From Malachius bipustulatus (taxonomy: Eukaryota; Arthropoda; Insecta; Coleoptera; Melyridae): 64,000 bases of DNA. The stretch is from contig OU342639.1 of assembly GCA_910589415.1 (NCBI GenBank), positions 32,496,268 to 32,560,267 on the forward strand. The letters run 5' to 3'. Below, piece after piece: positions 10,200-22,379 of this stretch. The position numbers and the translations under genes are program-made. Position 1 is the stretch's first letter. Each line of letters starts with the position of its first letter. The notes below the pieces were generated by a model. It did not search any database. It was not told the origin of the DNA and saw nothing but the letters and a program-made list of their open reading frames with translations.

Positions 10200-10360
10200 A
10201 TGAAAACAACATGTGGTGGCCATAGGAAAAACACAAATTGACTATGAAAACCCTGATACCTATCCAGTCAAACGAAAATTTTCTAAATGTCAAATGGATA
10301 TAGCTCCATGACGACTTATGTAGACCAACAAAAAATAATTAATTTATTTTCAATAGTAAA
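10200..10360 (-). repeat. Remnant of a foldback-element arm
   Basis: Matches one arm of the element at 50266-51266, with shared words such as GGCCATA(A)GAAAAACA, AAATGTCAAATGGATA and AAAAATAATT. It has no terminal CAGGGTG-type end of its own, so it is a truncated relic. Confidence 0.5.
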
Positions 10361-10669
10361 AAATTCTACTAAAATAATAAGTATATAAATAATAAATAAT
10401 AAATAATAAATAATAAATAAATATTTTAGTCTGAAGTTTTCGATTTTTTTTATTAATATTTTTTTAATCTGGTCCTTTTCAAACGCCTCCTTTGAGCGAA
10501 TGTTTAGCAACTTGAAAAATATCAAAACTATGATCATCGCTATAAACGAAACACAGAAACAGTTGGCGCTACTGCACAGTGAAAACAGGCACTAACACAA
10601 TATATTTCTTTACCGTTAATAACCCTTCATTCCCCAAAATTTAAAAAAAAACAATAAGAAGTATATTTA

Positions 10670-11340
10670 AATTGGTATCCAACCATCCATCTATTTAAAA
10701 TATCAAGGTGAGTTTGTATAAAATTTTTATGTGTCCATTTGTTCCCATTATTAATTTATTTTTCTATTTAAAGTTGCCGCCGTTTATGAATGAATTTAGG
10801 TTGGTACTTTGCATTCTCTCTTCAGAGAGAGACCGTCCAGACCTTCTTCTGCTTATACTTTAATATTGGCCTAATCATTCTTGCGCACACAGCCAGTCTA
10901 GTGATGAAATTTCCATCGTTGTAAGTTTGATTGTTTTTAAATATAATATCCAACCATTCCATCTATTTTAAATAAATAAAATAAATTTAAAATAAAAGAT
11001 GATTTGTATTAAACTATTGTGCGTCTATTTATTCCCATTATTACTTTCTTCTATTCAAAATTGGCGCGATTTACGAATGAATTTTCACATAAATTTTTAT
11101 ATGTCCATTTGTTCCCATTATTAATTTATTCTTCTATTTAAAGTTGCCGCCGTTTATGAATGAATTTAGGTTGGTACTTTGCATTCTCTCTTCAGAGAGA
11201 GACCGTCCAGACCTTCTTCTGCTTATACTTTAATATTGGCCTAATCATTCTTGCGCACACAGCCAGTCTAGTGATGAAATTTCCATCAGTGTTAGTTTGA
11301 CTGTTTTACGAATTTACGATTTTATGAATGAATTTGCACA
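10670..11340 (+). repeat. Short tandem array of a ~200-370 bp unit
   Basis: A block starting GTTCCCATTATTAATTTATT at 10741 recurs almost unchanged at 11111 (offset 370) and runs through TTCAGAGAGAGACCGTCCAG to GATGAAATTTCCATC. A third, more diverged partial copy lies between them (about 10938-11090), sharing ATCCAACCAT(T)CCATCTATTT and TTCCCATTATTA. It is non-coding. Confidence 0.7.
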
Positions 11341-11689
11341 CGTATAAACGGCACAGCTCCACTTGAGAGTCTTGCACTAGAGGTATTCGTCATGTAGAGA
11401 AGAATGTATAAAAAGTGTAATTTAGGAACGCACCCTATAGAGTTACGTCCAGTTTTTCGCTGTCATTGTCTTGTCATATTAGGAATGGTTCTTTTTATTA
11501 ACCTAACCTTGAATAGATAGATACCTTTTTTGAAATAAAATTGTGTTACTTGTGTTTTTTATTTCTGGTAAAAAAAAGGAATGTTTATTGTTATGTTATT
11601 TTATTATAAATCATAAAATTATGTTATCTAACAATTAGTTTTCTCAAGGAATTCCAAAGCCCCAAAATTTACATTAAAAAATGGGAAAA
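11341..11689. other. AT-rich DNA, nothing recognised
   Basis: No gene, repeat match or RNA was recognised in this short stretch between the tandem array and the CD2BP2-like pseudogene. Confidence 0.4.
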
Positions 11690-12711
11690 AAGAAAACTGG
11701 CCAGCAATGACTTCATAGAGGATTTAATGTTTTCCTCATCTACTTCTACCTCTACGTTAATCATAAATTGATCAAACTACAATGGACCAAAACGTTTAAG
11801 AAACACACTTTGGATTCTGATGAAGAGGATTTTGATGATGATAGCCATATGGAGGAAGATGATATTGAAGGTACTAGCAGGAGCCTTTGCTGTTCACAGG
11901 AGTCTCGGAAAAATGTTGTCAAACTTTAAGTCATATTGATTGGGTCACATTAACAGGATTAGTGACTAATCACTGGTCATCTTTTGAGACCTCTGCATCA
12001 AAAGTATACCTACCTCGTCCAGTGATGGAAATAGGGGCACACCTCACTTGGCCGATGACGGATGAATGTGACATCAAAAGTTCGACTACAGTTATCAGAG
12101 ACACCTGTATAAACTTGAACTTGCAGTCACTATAATGGGTACTTGTATAAAAAATAATATGATAAATTTTTTTGTGTTGAGTTGAAGATGTAGCTGCACC
12201 TCAAGATGAAGGTGTGCGATTTACCACTTTCAACATGCATGAAGAAATGGAAGAAGGGCACTTCGACAAGCACGGTCACTTTATGTGGAACAAGGAAAAT
12301 GAAATTCGAGATAATTGGCTAGATAGACTGGCGAAAAGAGAAGCAAACATCCACAAAATATGATTTACCATATAAGCACAGTTGAAAAAAGTTTAGCTGA
12401 TTCCAGTGATTCAGAATCTGAAGGATTCAATGAAATTGAAACTTATAAGCAAATATTGAAGTGAAGTAAGTATCTGAAACCAAAAGAATCAGTATCAAAA
12501 GCAATTCAGTGTTACAATGGTAAACTTTTTCTGTTTCATTTTTTTTTTTTAGATTTTTGTTGCTTTATCAAACTTTTTTTTAGGAAAGAAAAAACATTTG
12601 TCTAGCCTAGAAAGACTGAGATTAAAGAAAATTGGAGCTTTGACAACTAATGAAGAAGAACCAACTGAACTGGGAAACAATTTACTAACCAAGACTGGGA
12701 ATATAAATATA
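11690..12711 (+). pseudogene. Broken CD2BP2 / Lin1-like (GYF-domain splicing factor) gene copy
   Basis: Three exon-like blocks read as CD2BP2/Lin1, a U5 snRNP-associated protein. Block 1 ends with KKHTLDSDEEDFDDDSHMEEDDIEG (about 11801-11868) and a GT donor. Block 2 (about 12182-12512) carries FNMHEEMEEGHFDKHGHFMW and RDNWLD, then after a frameshift FNEIETYKQILK and YLKPKESVSKAIQ. Block 3 (about 12585-12711) reads GKKKHLSSLERLRLKKIGAL after a TTTTTTTAG acceptor. Stops and frameshifts occur upstream of block 1 and inside block 2. The introns are still present, so this is an unprocessed duplicate or decayed gene, not a retrocopy. The GYF domain is not seen; a foldback transposon interrupts right after block 3. 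Confidence 0.75.
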
Positions 12712-13474
12712 CAAGGTGTATCTAAATAACACCGAAAAAATTTAGGGGAGGATTCTTTGATAAAAAATAAACAAAAAATTTCCTATTAACGTGTGTCTGT
12801 ATATGCACCCTTTTTGAGATACAGGGTGTCAAAAAAAGATTGTTTTTCGAGTTTTTTGAAGATGTCTCGGGAACAGTATAAGACACAGAATTCAGCTTTT
12901 GTACAGATCTTATCATTGATATTAGCAACTATTTTAATGCTAACTACCTTTTTTAAGTATGCCAGTGCCGGAGATTTTTAGGGTTGGGGGGATTTTTTTA
13001 CCCCTAATATCTACGACACTGGGCAAATTGATATTTTAAAAGCACACTTTTAACCGTCAATGTTTTCTACACAATAAGATACTCTTGGTTATAACTGCTA
13101 ACGTGAGCCATTTTCGAGAAAAACGGGCACTTACGATGAAAAACTCGCTTTGAATGTTTCAAGACAACTGTCGAAAAATTAAGGGCAAAAAAACTTCGCT
13201 CATTTCTGAGATATCCGCTATAATGACACATGAAAAAACTCAGTATTAAAAAAGTAGCTATAAATATCAATGATATGACATTTACAAAAGGTGAGTTTCA
13301 TATCTCAAACGGTTCCCCAAATATCTTCAAAAAACTGGTGAAATAATCTTTTTTTGACACCCTGTATCTCAAAAAGGGTGCATTTCTAGACACACGTTTA
13401 TACGAAATTTTTTGTTTATTTTTGACCAAAGAATCAGCTCTTAAATTTTTTTGGTGTTATTTAGATACACCCTG
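12712..13474. mobile_element. TA-flanked foldback element inserted in the CD2BP2 pseudogene
   Basis: The ends CAAGGTGTATCTAAATAACA and its inverted partner form arms of about 180 bp. TA lies on both sides (12710-12711 and 13475-13476). An internal word GAGATACAGGGTGTC is shared with the element at 48557-49466, so the two are relatives. No transposase is encoded; it is probably moved by a mariner-type enzyme. Confidence 0.8.
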
Positions 13475-13476
13475 TA

Positions 13477-14197
13477 TATCAAGAAACTTTCGAAATTATT
13501 CTAAACAAATTTCTTTCATTAATTTTCACACTTCTTGAACTGTTGCATTCAGCTGCCACCTAAACTAGCTTGAAGTATACAATTTTTTGTGGTAACATGA
13601 TAATTATTGTTGAGAACTAGTCGATTGAGAACTAATCAAATTTCTTTCAAGTTGCCCTCTCAAAAATATAAAAGATTGCCTTCTACCTACAAAGAGAAAA
13701 AAATTACATGTGTTTGTCGATTTTCAATATAGTTTTTGAGATTTTAATTTGTTTTATACACTTCACAGCAAAGTAGCCTTAAAATTATACATAGGACAAA
13801 CTCTTAAAAGACTGAGCTTTAAATAATCAGTTTGGTACTATTTATAGCAAGAGTCGTTTATTTAATTTTAAAATCATGTAAAATAAAATGCCACCTCACA
13901 TTCAGTGTTTAATAACCATGTTATTAACATGCAGGTACAATAAACTTTTTTAGTTAAGGCTAATAAGTATAAATACAAAGTATCACTAGAATGTAAAAAA
14001 TATAAAATCAGTCTTATTTAAACAAAGAAGTACTGAAATAAAATACTGAAACATTAATACTGTAATAACGTAATATTTAATGGAAAACGTTTGCATCCAG
14101 CGCAACTGTCAAAAAGCAGAGTTTAATGTATTTATTTTGTATTCAATCAACGTTTTCTGTGTAAAATAAACCTATCAATAGAATAGTAAATTAACAT
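13477..14197. other. AT-rich DNA without gene
   Basis: No continuation of the CD2BP2 pseudogene (GYF domain) could be read here. Nothing else was recognised. Confidence 0.4.
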
Positions 14198-14272
14198 ATC
14201 AGCAGGTTAGAAGAGCAGTCTACTAATCCGTTGGCATTGTCACTGCGTGGGTTTGAATCCCACTCATGCCTT
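14198..14272 (+). pseudogene. 5'-truncated tRNA-Ser(GCT)-like sequence
   Basis: The segment aligns with eukaryotic tRNA-Ser(GCT) from the D-arm to the acceptor end: AGGTTAGAAG for the D side, TCTACTAATCCG around the anticodon (ACT where GCT is usual), a variable arm, and the B-box arm GTGGGTTTGAATCCCAC. The 5' acceptor strand that should pair with the terminal CTCATGCC is absent, so it cannot fold into a normal tRNA. It is either a dead gene or the head of a SINE. Confidence 0.6.
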
Positions 14273-15162
14273 GCGTTGTTTTTGTCTATAAAGTAATTTA
14301 TATAATTAAAAATTTGTGTGTGGCTATATGAGCTAGATTTCGATGCCAGAAATTACCAGAGTGGAGCGACTATATCTTAACTACATTGTTAACACCAATG
14401 TTTTATCTTAAAAAAAAACTTATTGTTCAACTTCAACGAAATGTTTTGTGAATTGTAGTGAGAAAAAAATCTAATACAGAGCTTTTCAGACGAATACACT
14501 CTAGCAAGTTTTCCATTAAATAAAAATATGCAAGTAAACATAAACATTGATCAAAAACGGTGTGTCAAAATATGTCGAGTACAACAAAAATTGTAGAGTA
14601 GTAGCAGTAAGTTATAATTATTATATTACAGTTGGTACAGATAAAGCACATGCACATTTAATATTTTTCACCTGGATTAATTTCAAAGTGGAAGAAGAAG
14701 AAGACACAGATAGTTTTAGGACAAAAATGTTGATTGATATAATTCATGATGGACTATGGTTTAGATTTGAATTTTACACATACTGGGAGATTTTTCTACA
14801 AAAAACATTATTATTATGACAGATGATGTTTAGACACCAATAAATTATTCCTTATATTAGCAACCTCTAAATCTCCGATGCGCTTTCTTTTTTTTAAAGC
14901 AGTACAATTTTTAAAAAATTACCTAAAAACACGAATTAATAACTAATATAATAATAATTGTTCAAAAAATTAAGTATGTTATACAAATTAATTACAATAC
15001 ATAAACCATGGTGTTTAGTTCTTCACAAATACCTCACACAGTAAATCTATATAAACTAAGTACAATATTGGTCGACCGAAGCAAACATTTAAAAGTATTC
15101 AAGCTATTGCAAGCGAGAAGAATCATACAGGACTTTATACGATTTAAATATATCTACAGGGC
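14273..15162. other. AT-rich DNA, nothing recognised
   Basis: A 90-codon frame at 14547-14819 has no recognisable domain and poor coding character. No other feature is supported. Confidence 0.4.
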
Positions 15163-15164
15163 TA

Positions 15165-15299
15165 CAGGGTGATTCAGTACCAATCGATCAAAAAAAATTT
15201 TCAAAATTTAATTGTGATGTATTTTTTTTTATAAAGCAACATTTAGGCATTTAATGAATATTTTTAATAACCCAACTTCATTGAACCTGAATCACCCTG
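15165..15299. mobile_element. 135-bp mariner-type MITE
   Basis: The ends CAGGGTGATTCAG and CTGAATCACCCTG are perfect inverted repeats, flanked by TA on each side (15163-15164 and 15300-15301). The ends match those of the larger element at 38042-38780, so it is probably a short internal-deletion relative. Confidence 0.85.
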
Positions 15300-15301
15300 T
15301 A

Positions 15302-16537
15302 TAATATTTACTATGAAAATGTATTTATTTACACAGACGGATGATAAAAATGTAACAGGCAGACCAGTTGAAGTCTTAATAAATTATTTAAGTTATCGGT
15401 AAGAGCAAAACCTACCTAAAAGTATTGGTCTTGCTTAAACCAAGAATCTATTACACAAACAGATATCCCTTTTCGTGAGTAAAATTATAAAATCTGATTA
15501 TCTAACAAATTTATATGAAAATAGGATGGAGATATGAGTTTCATGTGAATAAAATGAGAGGAAGACGGTCAGGTACCGCTTAACAATTATTAAATTTTAA
15601 ACAACCTCAATTTGATAGACAGTCTTGTCTAGTCTAACCCTGAACCGTTATAGCCCAAAAAATATTTATTCTTAATTGTGTGCCAAGCTTTGAAACTTCG
15701 AACTGAACTCAAACTAAACTGTTCGAGTTCGAATCGAACCGATTTAAACTAATCGTGACAGCTTTCATACTACTTCCAGGAATTACAAGTCTTGCAGTAA
15801 CACCAAGAGCAACTTCTCCAAAAAGAAGAAGATTTGACATTTGTAGAAACAATGACGGTTGACAGTTACAAGGAATTAAATAAGTGATCAACCAGAGCTC
15901 CAGAAAAATTAAACTTGAAGTGAGAAATGTTAAAAAGTCAGTTTAAGTTGAATTATTATGCTTGAAAGGGCAATCTTATGTTTTTAAATATTTCGTTTTA
16001 TACTCGAATGATGTTATAGTATATGAAAATTTTAAAATCAACTCTAGAAAAGGTTTTTTGTTTAGTTTTTTTTTTCAAGAATTCACCTGAAGTTCAATCA
16101 AGGTCAACTGAAAATTGAACTTAAGAGTTAGGCAAAGTTTGAACTAAGTTCGAAGTTAAGTTCGAAAAATTCAGGGTTCACACACCTCTAATAATAATAA
16201 TAATAATAGGAAAAATAATTAATTCCCACCAAAAAAAAATTATCTTGCAGCGCTAGAACATTCACTATCCAGAAAACTACTAACACTTATAATTTATAAA
16301 CATTAATATTGCAACTCTGTAATACAGCCATCACATAAATAATGTCAGGGAACTCATAAATAAATCTGATTGTTTCATAATTTTAAATTTGAAAAGGGAT
16401 AAAGTTTAAAATTAGCCATTTTATCAACTAGTTCGAGGAACATGTAAGTTTTCATTAAGGAATAAAGTTCGTTAAAGAACACTTTCAAGGTAACTAGAGG
16501 AGAGCAAAAGGAAAGAAAATCAATTGCAAAATTTGGG
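15302..16537. other. CACHD1 3' flank with a TTCGAA-rich relic
   Basis: This lies downstream of the CACHD1 stop and should hold its 3' UTR on the minus strand; no single poly(A) signal could be chosen. From about 15685 to 16185 the DNA is rich in GTTCGAA/TTCGAAC words and ends in a TGAACCCTGAA-like border, which may be an old DNA element. An (AAT)n microsatellite lies at 16189-16209. Confidence 0.4.
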
Positions 16538-19500
16538 TCATGTGATTTCCATATTCCTATGAACAGTAACAGGAACAACAATGCAATTCCTATTTAATAT
16601 CTGAGTGAATGGCTTCTGGACTTCTGCACAATCTGTCTTTTTCGGCCTATTGATGTGCTTGCCAAATGCAGTAGTGCTAACAGAAGTGTTGTCAGAAATG
16701 AAATCATCTTCTTGATCGATATCCAAAGGAGCCAAAGATAACTGCTCTGACTCATCATGGGGAGTCATAGTAGAGTATCCGTGGTCTGAATCAGCGGCCG
16801 GAATAGCTTTTCTGTAACTACTCGTTACACAGTACGGAGATACAGGATTTGGCTTCTCATCCTGTAATAACTTATCCCTATGACTGTTTAAATTGTGATA
16901 ATTATCACTGACATTTAAATCGCTCATTCTAAGATGATTGTCTTGAATAGATGATAGATAAACCCTATCAATATGGGACGCAGAATATGAACGATAACAA
17001 ATAAACAACAAAATTGCTAAAATACACAAAGCCAGGATAAAACCCAAGACTGGACCTATATGGAAATAGGTCGACCCAGTCGGGACGGAAGAGTCCGTAA
17101 CACTAGATTTATAAGGTGACGGTGATCCTAAGACACCGTTGAAACAATTAGACATTTTAGAACAAAACGGTGGCTGTAAGGGATTACCATTTAAATCGAA
17201 CTTACACCATTCACAGTCAATAACACCCAAACAACTAGAAAATGTTGTGTGAATTTCACAACTGATAGGAAAACATGGTTTTTCTTTTGGAGTATTCAAC
17301 TTAATCGAATTAACCGGATAACTTTCAGGTCTCCATTGGCAAAGTTGGCTATTATTGAAGGTCTGATTATGGCACGAATTAAGATTCAAGGGACACTCAC
17401 AAGGACATTCACATTCCTTTTGCTCCATTCGATTACAGTTTAAACACAAACGGTCTACCACACTACAAGGGCAAAATGTACTAACAACTTCACAAGATGC
17501 ATTCACGATACCAATAAATAAATTCGTGTTCGAAATACTAGTTATTTTATAATGGACACAATGCTCTCCAGGCACGTAATTAAACAAAACATCAGTAAAA
17601 CTGGTATTCAATTGGTAATACCTCTCAACTTTCCCATCAGGATAATCAACGCACAAATTCTTCTTAATAAAGTGCTGATGATTTAATAAATCATTAGCAA
17701 CCAATGATTCTTTATGGACAATATGCAATTGTTCAATCGGGCCTACCCCAGAAGTATCAATAAGATTAGGATGGTACACTAGGTAGCCCCGATCGTCCAT
17801 TATAAAACAAGTAATATTGGAATTGCTACAAAAAACCATTTGTCCTAACAACAATTTCAAAACATAACCGAAGGTCACATCCATTGCCAAAACAATATTT
17901 AAGCTTGAATAAGCAACAGTTGAGATATACCCTCCGCCACTATTATCCAAATATGGGGGAGTAAGAATCACTTTACCCTCAAACTGCTTCGCTTTCAGAT
18001 ACCAATAACGCCGAGTGGGATCGTAACCGGAAGGAAACGTCATACCCGGGAATACTTGCAAGACACCATTAAATGTTGCCACATATCTCCGAAGGATGTA
18101 CTTTAAGTTCGAGCCGGACAAATGTTGATTTCGTAGATACTCGATGATGTGAGCTAGAGCTGCTACGTCGTCCTTGATGTGTTCTTTCAATCCCGGATTG
18201 TTGGTATTTGACTCGTTTTTCAAGTACAGCATGAATTCTTGTATCAGTAATTTATCCTTCAACAGTTTCATGATGGTTGACGGTGGTTTGAAACACGATG
18301 CAGCCAGGTATAATGAACTGGCATCTAAAATTTTTATTATTTATAACAAATTTTTTAAATTGCATTTACAACAACAACTTACCTAAGGTGGCTAAATCGC
18401 CGAAATGCTGACAAAAATTACCACCCTCGCTCTTTTCTAAATGATGGTAGAACAAATTATAGTTCTTTACTTCTGGTAACCATGAAGATTTGTACAGTTT
18501 TCTTGGTATGTAAAATGAATCTCTACTCACAATGCAAATTATATACCAATCCAAAACTCGTTGCCATGTATACTTTACCTGTGAAATTAAAATGAATTAA
18601 ACATTATAAAAAAAAAAAAACACACACACAAGAAATTTCTTACAATTTGTTCAGAGTGATTTAAGGCAACCATTCCTCGAGGTTCTGACAAAATTTTAGT
18701 TCGTGCCGTATCAAAATCTGTTGCATTCTCCAAATACTTAATATCGACGAAATGCAATTGGTTTTTCAAGTGCACAGGCCTGGGAAACACAGGATGCATC
18801 AAAGTGCGACCTAAAACATATATAATTGTAGAGAATGATAAAAGAAGAAACAAGAAACCGTACCAAATACATCTAAAAGAAAAGTGTAGGTTTTACTTAT
18901 TGGATTTCGGAAATAAACTATATCTTCTGCCAAATTTGAAAAATCAAGATCTACACCAAGTAAACCGAAAGTTTCACCAAGAAAGCATCCAAGAGACAAA
19001 GAAATTGTCAATTCTGAAATAAAATATAATTAAACAATAATTATTAGATGTATTATTATTAGATGAAAAAATTATGACTCTCTTTTTTAGAGTTATAGCT
19101 CATTATTATAGTCCTTAGTAAATTACCAACCATCTGGCAACAGAGTCAAGTAAGTAAATAAAAAGATATTATGCCATACTTGTAGGTATTTATTTACTCC
19201 ATTGTTATAGTATCTATTTATGCAACTGACAACAATTCATAGGTGTAAAAGTATAATACTTCTAAATAAATGTAAGATTGACTATTAAGTTGAAACACAA
19301 TAATAACTCAAACTTTTATTCTTTTTATGAAATAATTCAATTTTTGAAATGAAAATTAAATTCAATTTTGACACTGACAGTTACTTAATAACTCCATTGT
19401 CACAGAAAAGCCAATTATTGATTTAAAGTTCCAATAATTGCAAGGGCATCATTGCCAAATGCATTTTTGAAAATTTTAAAAAATAAAATTGCCAACATGA

Positions 19501-22379
19501 GATAAGTAAGAACTATTAACGATTTTTTTCAACTTTCTGTAAAACATGCATTAGAAATGTTGTAATAACTCAACTCAACTCAATCACCTTATACCTCTGT
19601 CAATTTTTGAGTAAGAATTTTTCCTAGGCACCACTAATTGCCCCTTACAATGTACCATTGAGGAAATGCGCTGCTAAAGATTCACCCTGTATATATTTAA
19701 TAATTGGCTGGCAACATGTTTTGAAAAATAGTATACAGGATGGAAGACCCTATTCGGGTCTCTCTGTATAACTTTGAATGTGCAGGATTTGAGCAGCTGC
19801 TATGTCACAAGTCAAAAAGCGATCACGACACACTTCTCTTCTAACCTCGGTTTTTATGATTCACAAAAATAAACAATCAATTTAGTTCTAAACAGTGATA
19901 TAACCTCTATTCTTTACCGGTAAAGAATTCATTCTTTACATGGACCTTTTTTACTTTTTTAAGTTAAATATTGTAAAGAATGCAAAGTTTTGACTTCTGC
20001 CAACCATAATCTATCATGTGGGGTGATGAGATTCCAATTTCCATAAACATTAAATAACATTAATAATTACCATTCAAGAAACAAAACTAAAACACTATAA
20101 AACATATCACAATTTTCCATCATACACGTCTTTTTTACATTTTTTACATATTTTAAATCAAAATTAGGGAATGAATTGTTTACACGTTTACAGTTCCAAA
20201 TAATAACAAATTTAACTTCATTAGCATTTAAATTTAAAAACAAGTTAACAAACTGAAATTAAAAAAATATATTACCAACCTTTGGAAAAATTATCTAAAG
20301 CAGGCAAGCTTATGTGTTTTTCCAAGTCAAATTTGTTTGAAAACTGTTTGTACACTTGCGTTACAACAAATCCAACATCACTAGTGGAATTTATTAACAT
20401 TAATAAGCCTTTCTTGTGTAATCCTGTCTTGCTCATGTTGTACTTCTGGTAATTTGGGTTGGTAATTTCTTGAAAAATCTGTATCTGTGATTCATTTGGC
20501 TCCAAATCTAAAAAAATAAATAATAATAATAATAATAATAATACATACCAGCATAGGGACTTGTACAAAGAGAAAAAATTCTTACCTTTAAATGCAAAGC
20601 AAATATTAACGACAACAGAAAATGAACCGTTGAATCCAGATATTATTTGTAATAACGATTCAGCTTCAAATGAAGACAACACTCCAGAAGTTATATAAAA
20701 AACCATCACATCGTCCTTTTTTACTTCACTAAGTTCAATTAGCTTAAAAACTTGTTCAAATCCGAGTGTAACATTTGTTTTTTCTGAAAAAAAATTAATA
20801 TGAGCAACTTCAGAGCAACTACAGAAAAAATTAATAATGTCTTACCTTTAACTGCACTAATTGAATCAACAAAGTTAATATACGCTTCCTTGACTTTGTT
20901 GTTTGCAGTAACCATATTAGTAATGTCAGAGATTGAAGGAGCTACTGGATTTTCTGAATAACTGCAGTTTTGATAATGATGGGGAAATTTCAGCTTTGAT
21001 GACACAGCAATAACAGCAATTCTGTCTTCTTCTTTCAAGTTTACCAACATTTCTTTCGCTGAAAAGAGAAAAAGTTATTTTTGAAATCACCGATGAATTG
21101 CAAATATTATATATTAGAGACCTTTTGCATAAATACAATGAATGGACTGTACTTACCAATCGCTTTTGTAAGAATCATTTGCTGCTGATTCTTGAAATTT
21201 CCATTGTCAATGAGTATGATAACATTCCTTGCTCTATATTTGTATCTGCTCATGTAATTTCTCCATAGAGATACTTGTTCATATTGGTTGCAGTGTGAAA
21301 AAGGAGAAACAACAGAATCCTCCAAGTCCGATGATAATATTAAAAACCGCCTTATTATTAAATTTTTCATATTCCACATATTGGAAGTCAATTTTTCAAA
21401 TACTGAAATAAATGAATGAGTTGACAACAAATTTAAAAATCCCCCCCTAATATAATGCGTAAAATAAATAAACAATACTTACAAATATCGCTATCAATAA
21501 TTCTAGCAGTCTTGAAGTCTTTCACAGGAAGCTCGTTTTCATTTTCGTTTTTAAAACAAGGTATAAGCGAAGACTTAATGTTTGTTATATTTCCAGAATT
21601 ATATAAATGTTCCACAGCATTTTTTGTATGCAGTAAAGCAGAAAATGTATTATTAATTTTCCATTCTAGATTAGTAGCCATATTTTTCACTATCTTGCTG
21701 GAGTCAACTTTTGAATGAAAATATTGGAATTTCTCATAAAATTTCTGAAAAAAAAAATAAAAATTCAATTGGTAATTTTGTGGTACGAAGACCTGGCGGT
21801 TGATTCTGATCCTGCATTCGATTCGTTCTCCCGAGCGTTCTCCACTACCAGTGGTTCATAGGGCTCGAACCGTTGTAGTGTTACGAAATGTCGTAACTTA
21901 AACAATAAACCCAAATTTTGATGTTTGGCAACACTGTAAAGAGTCGAGCAGGACAAGTGCAGAATCAGGATCTTCCTTCAGATCCCTGAGCTATAAAATT
22001 ATTATTACTCTTGTGTGCAATAAATAAACTAAATTACTATTAAAACTTCGCTTAAAAAAATCAATTGTGTGTGAATAAAACACCAGCACCAGCAAAGTTA
22101 GAGATCTATAAGCTAAAAGAGATCGGTTGGTGTTTTTGTAAGGTAGAGGAATTTTTATGGAGATTCTATTAGGTATTGTGATATTTTTTGGTTAGAATTG
22201 AAGATACTATAAAAACTTCAGCATACCTCAGCAAAAACAGCTCCCAGTTCTTCATCTTTTATTATTTCCAGTTCCAAACCAAAGTTTCTTGCTATACTTT
22301 GAATACTACTGTCATCAGTGGTTGGGGCAATGCAAGAACACAGATGGCCAAAAATGATCAACAAAATGTTAAAAATCAT
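16538..22379 (-). CDS. CACHD1 homologue (VWFA and cache domain-containing membrane protein)
   Basis: Ten coding exons join in one frame to 1,199 codons: 22379-22227, 21744-21483, 21402-21157, 21058-20846, 20783-20586, 20507-20280, 19013-18864, 18810-18644, 18578-18383 and 18324-16538. The product is a type I membrane protein of the alpha2delta-like CACHD1 family (Drosophila CG16868 type); vertebrate members modulate calcium channels and Wnt receptors. It has a signal peptide (1-18), a VWA-like domain around 195-430 with ARNVIILIDNGNF at the metal site, a first cache domain (about 434-500, GRTLMHPVFP), a second cache domain (about 690-795, YDPTRRYWYLKA and TPPYLDNSGGGYIST), a Cys-rich juxtamembrane region, a membrane span (about 1027-1050) and a 150-residue tail. 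The MIDAS site lacks its usual serines. Exon 6 needs a weak donor, GTTGGT; the nearby GTAATA would create a stop. Confidence 0.92.
19014..20279. other. CACHD1 intron 6
   Basis: A 1.27-kb AT-rich intron. It contains a border-like CACCCTGTATA near 19684 and another terminal-like word near 19735, probably relics of foldback elements. No coding sequence was recognised. Confidence 0.5.

Noticed and set aside
14547..14819. 90-codon open frame with an acidic stretch
   Set aside because: No recognisable family; surrounding AT-rich DNA gives no gene structure.
21794..21973. Inverted words GATTCTGATCCTGCA / TGCAGAATCAGGATC in CACHD1 intron 1, possible MITE
   Set aside because: The words are not exact inverted partners, and no ends or target duplication could be defined.
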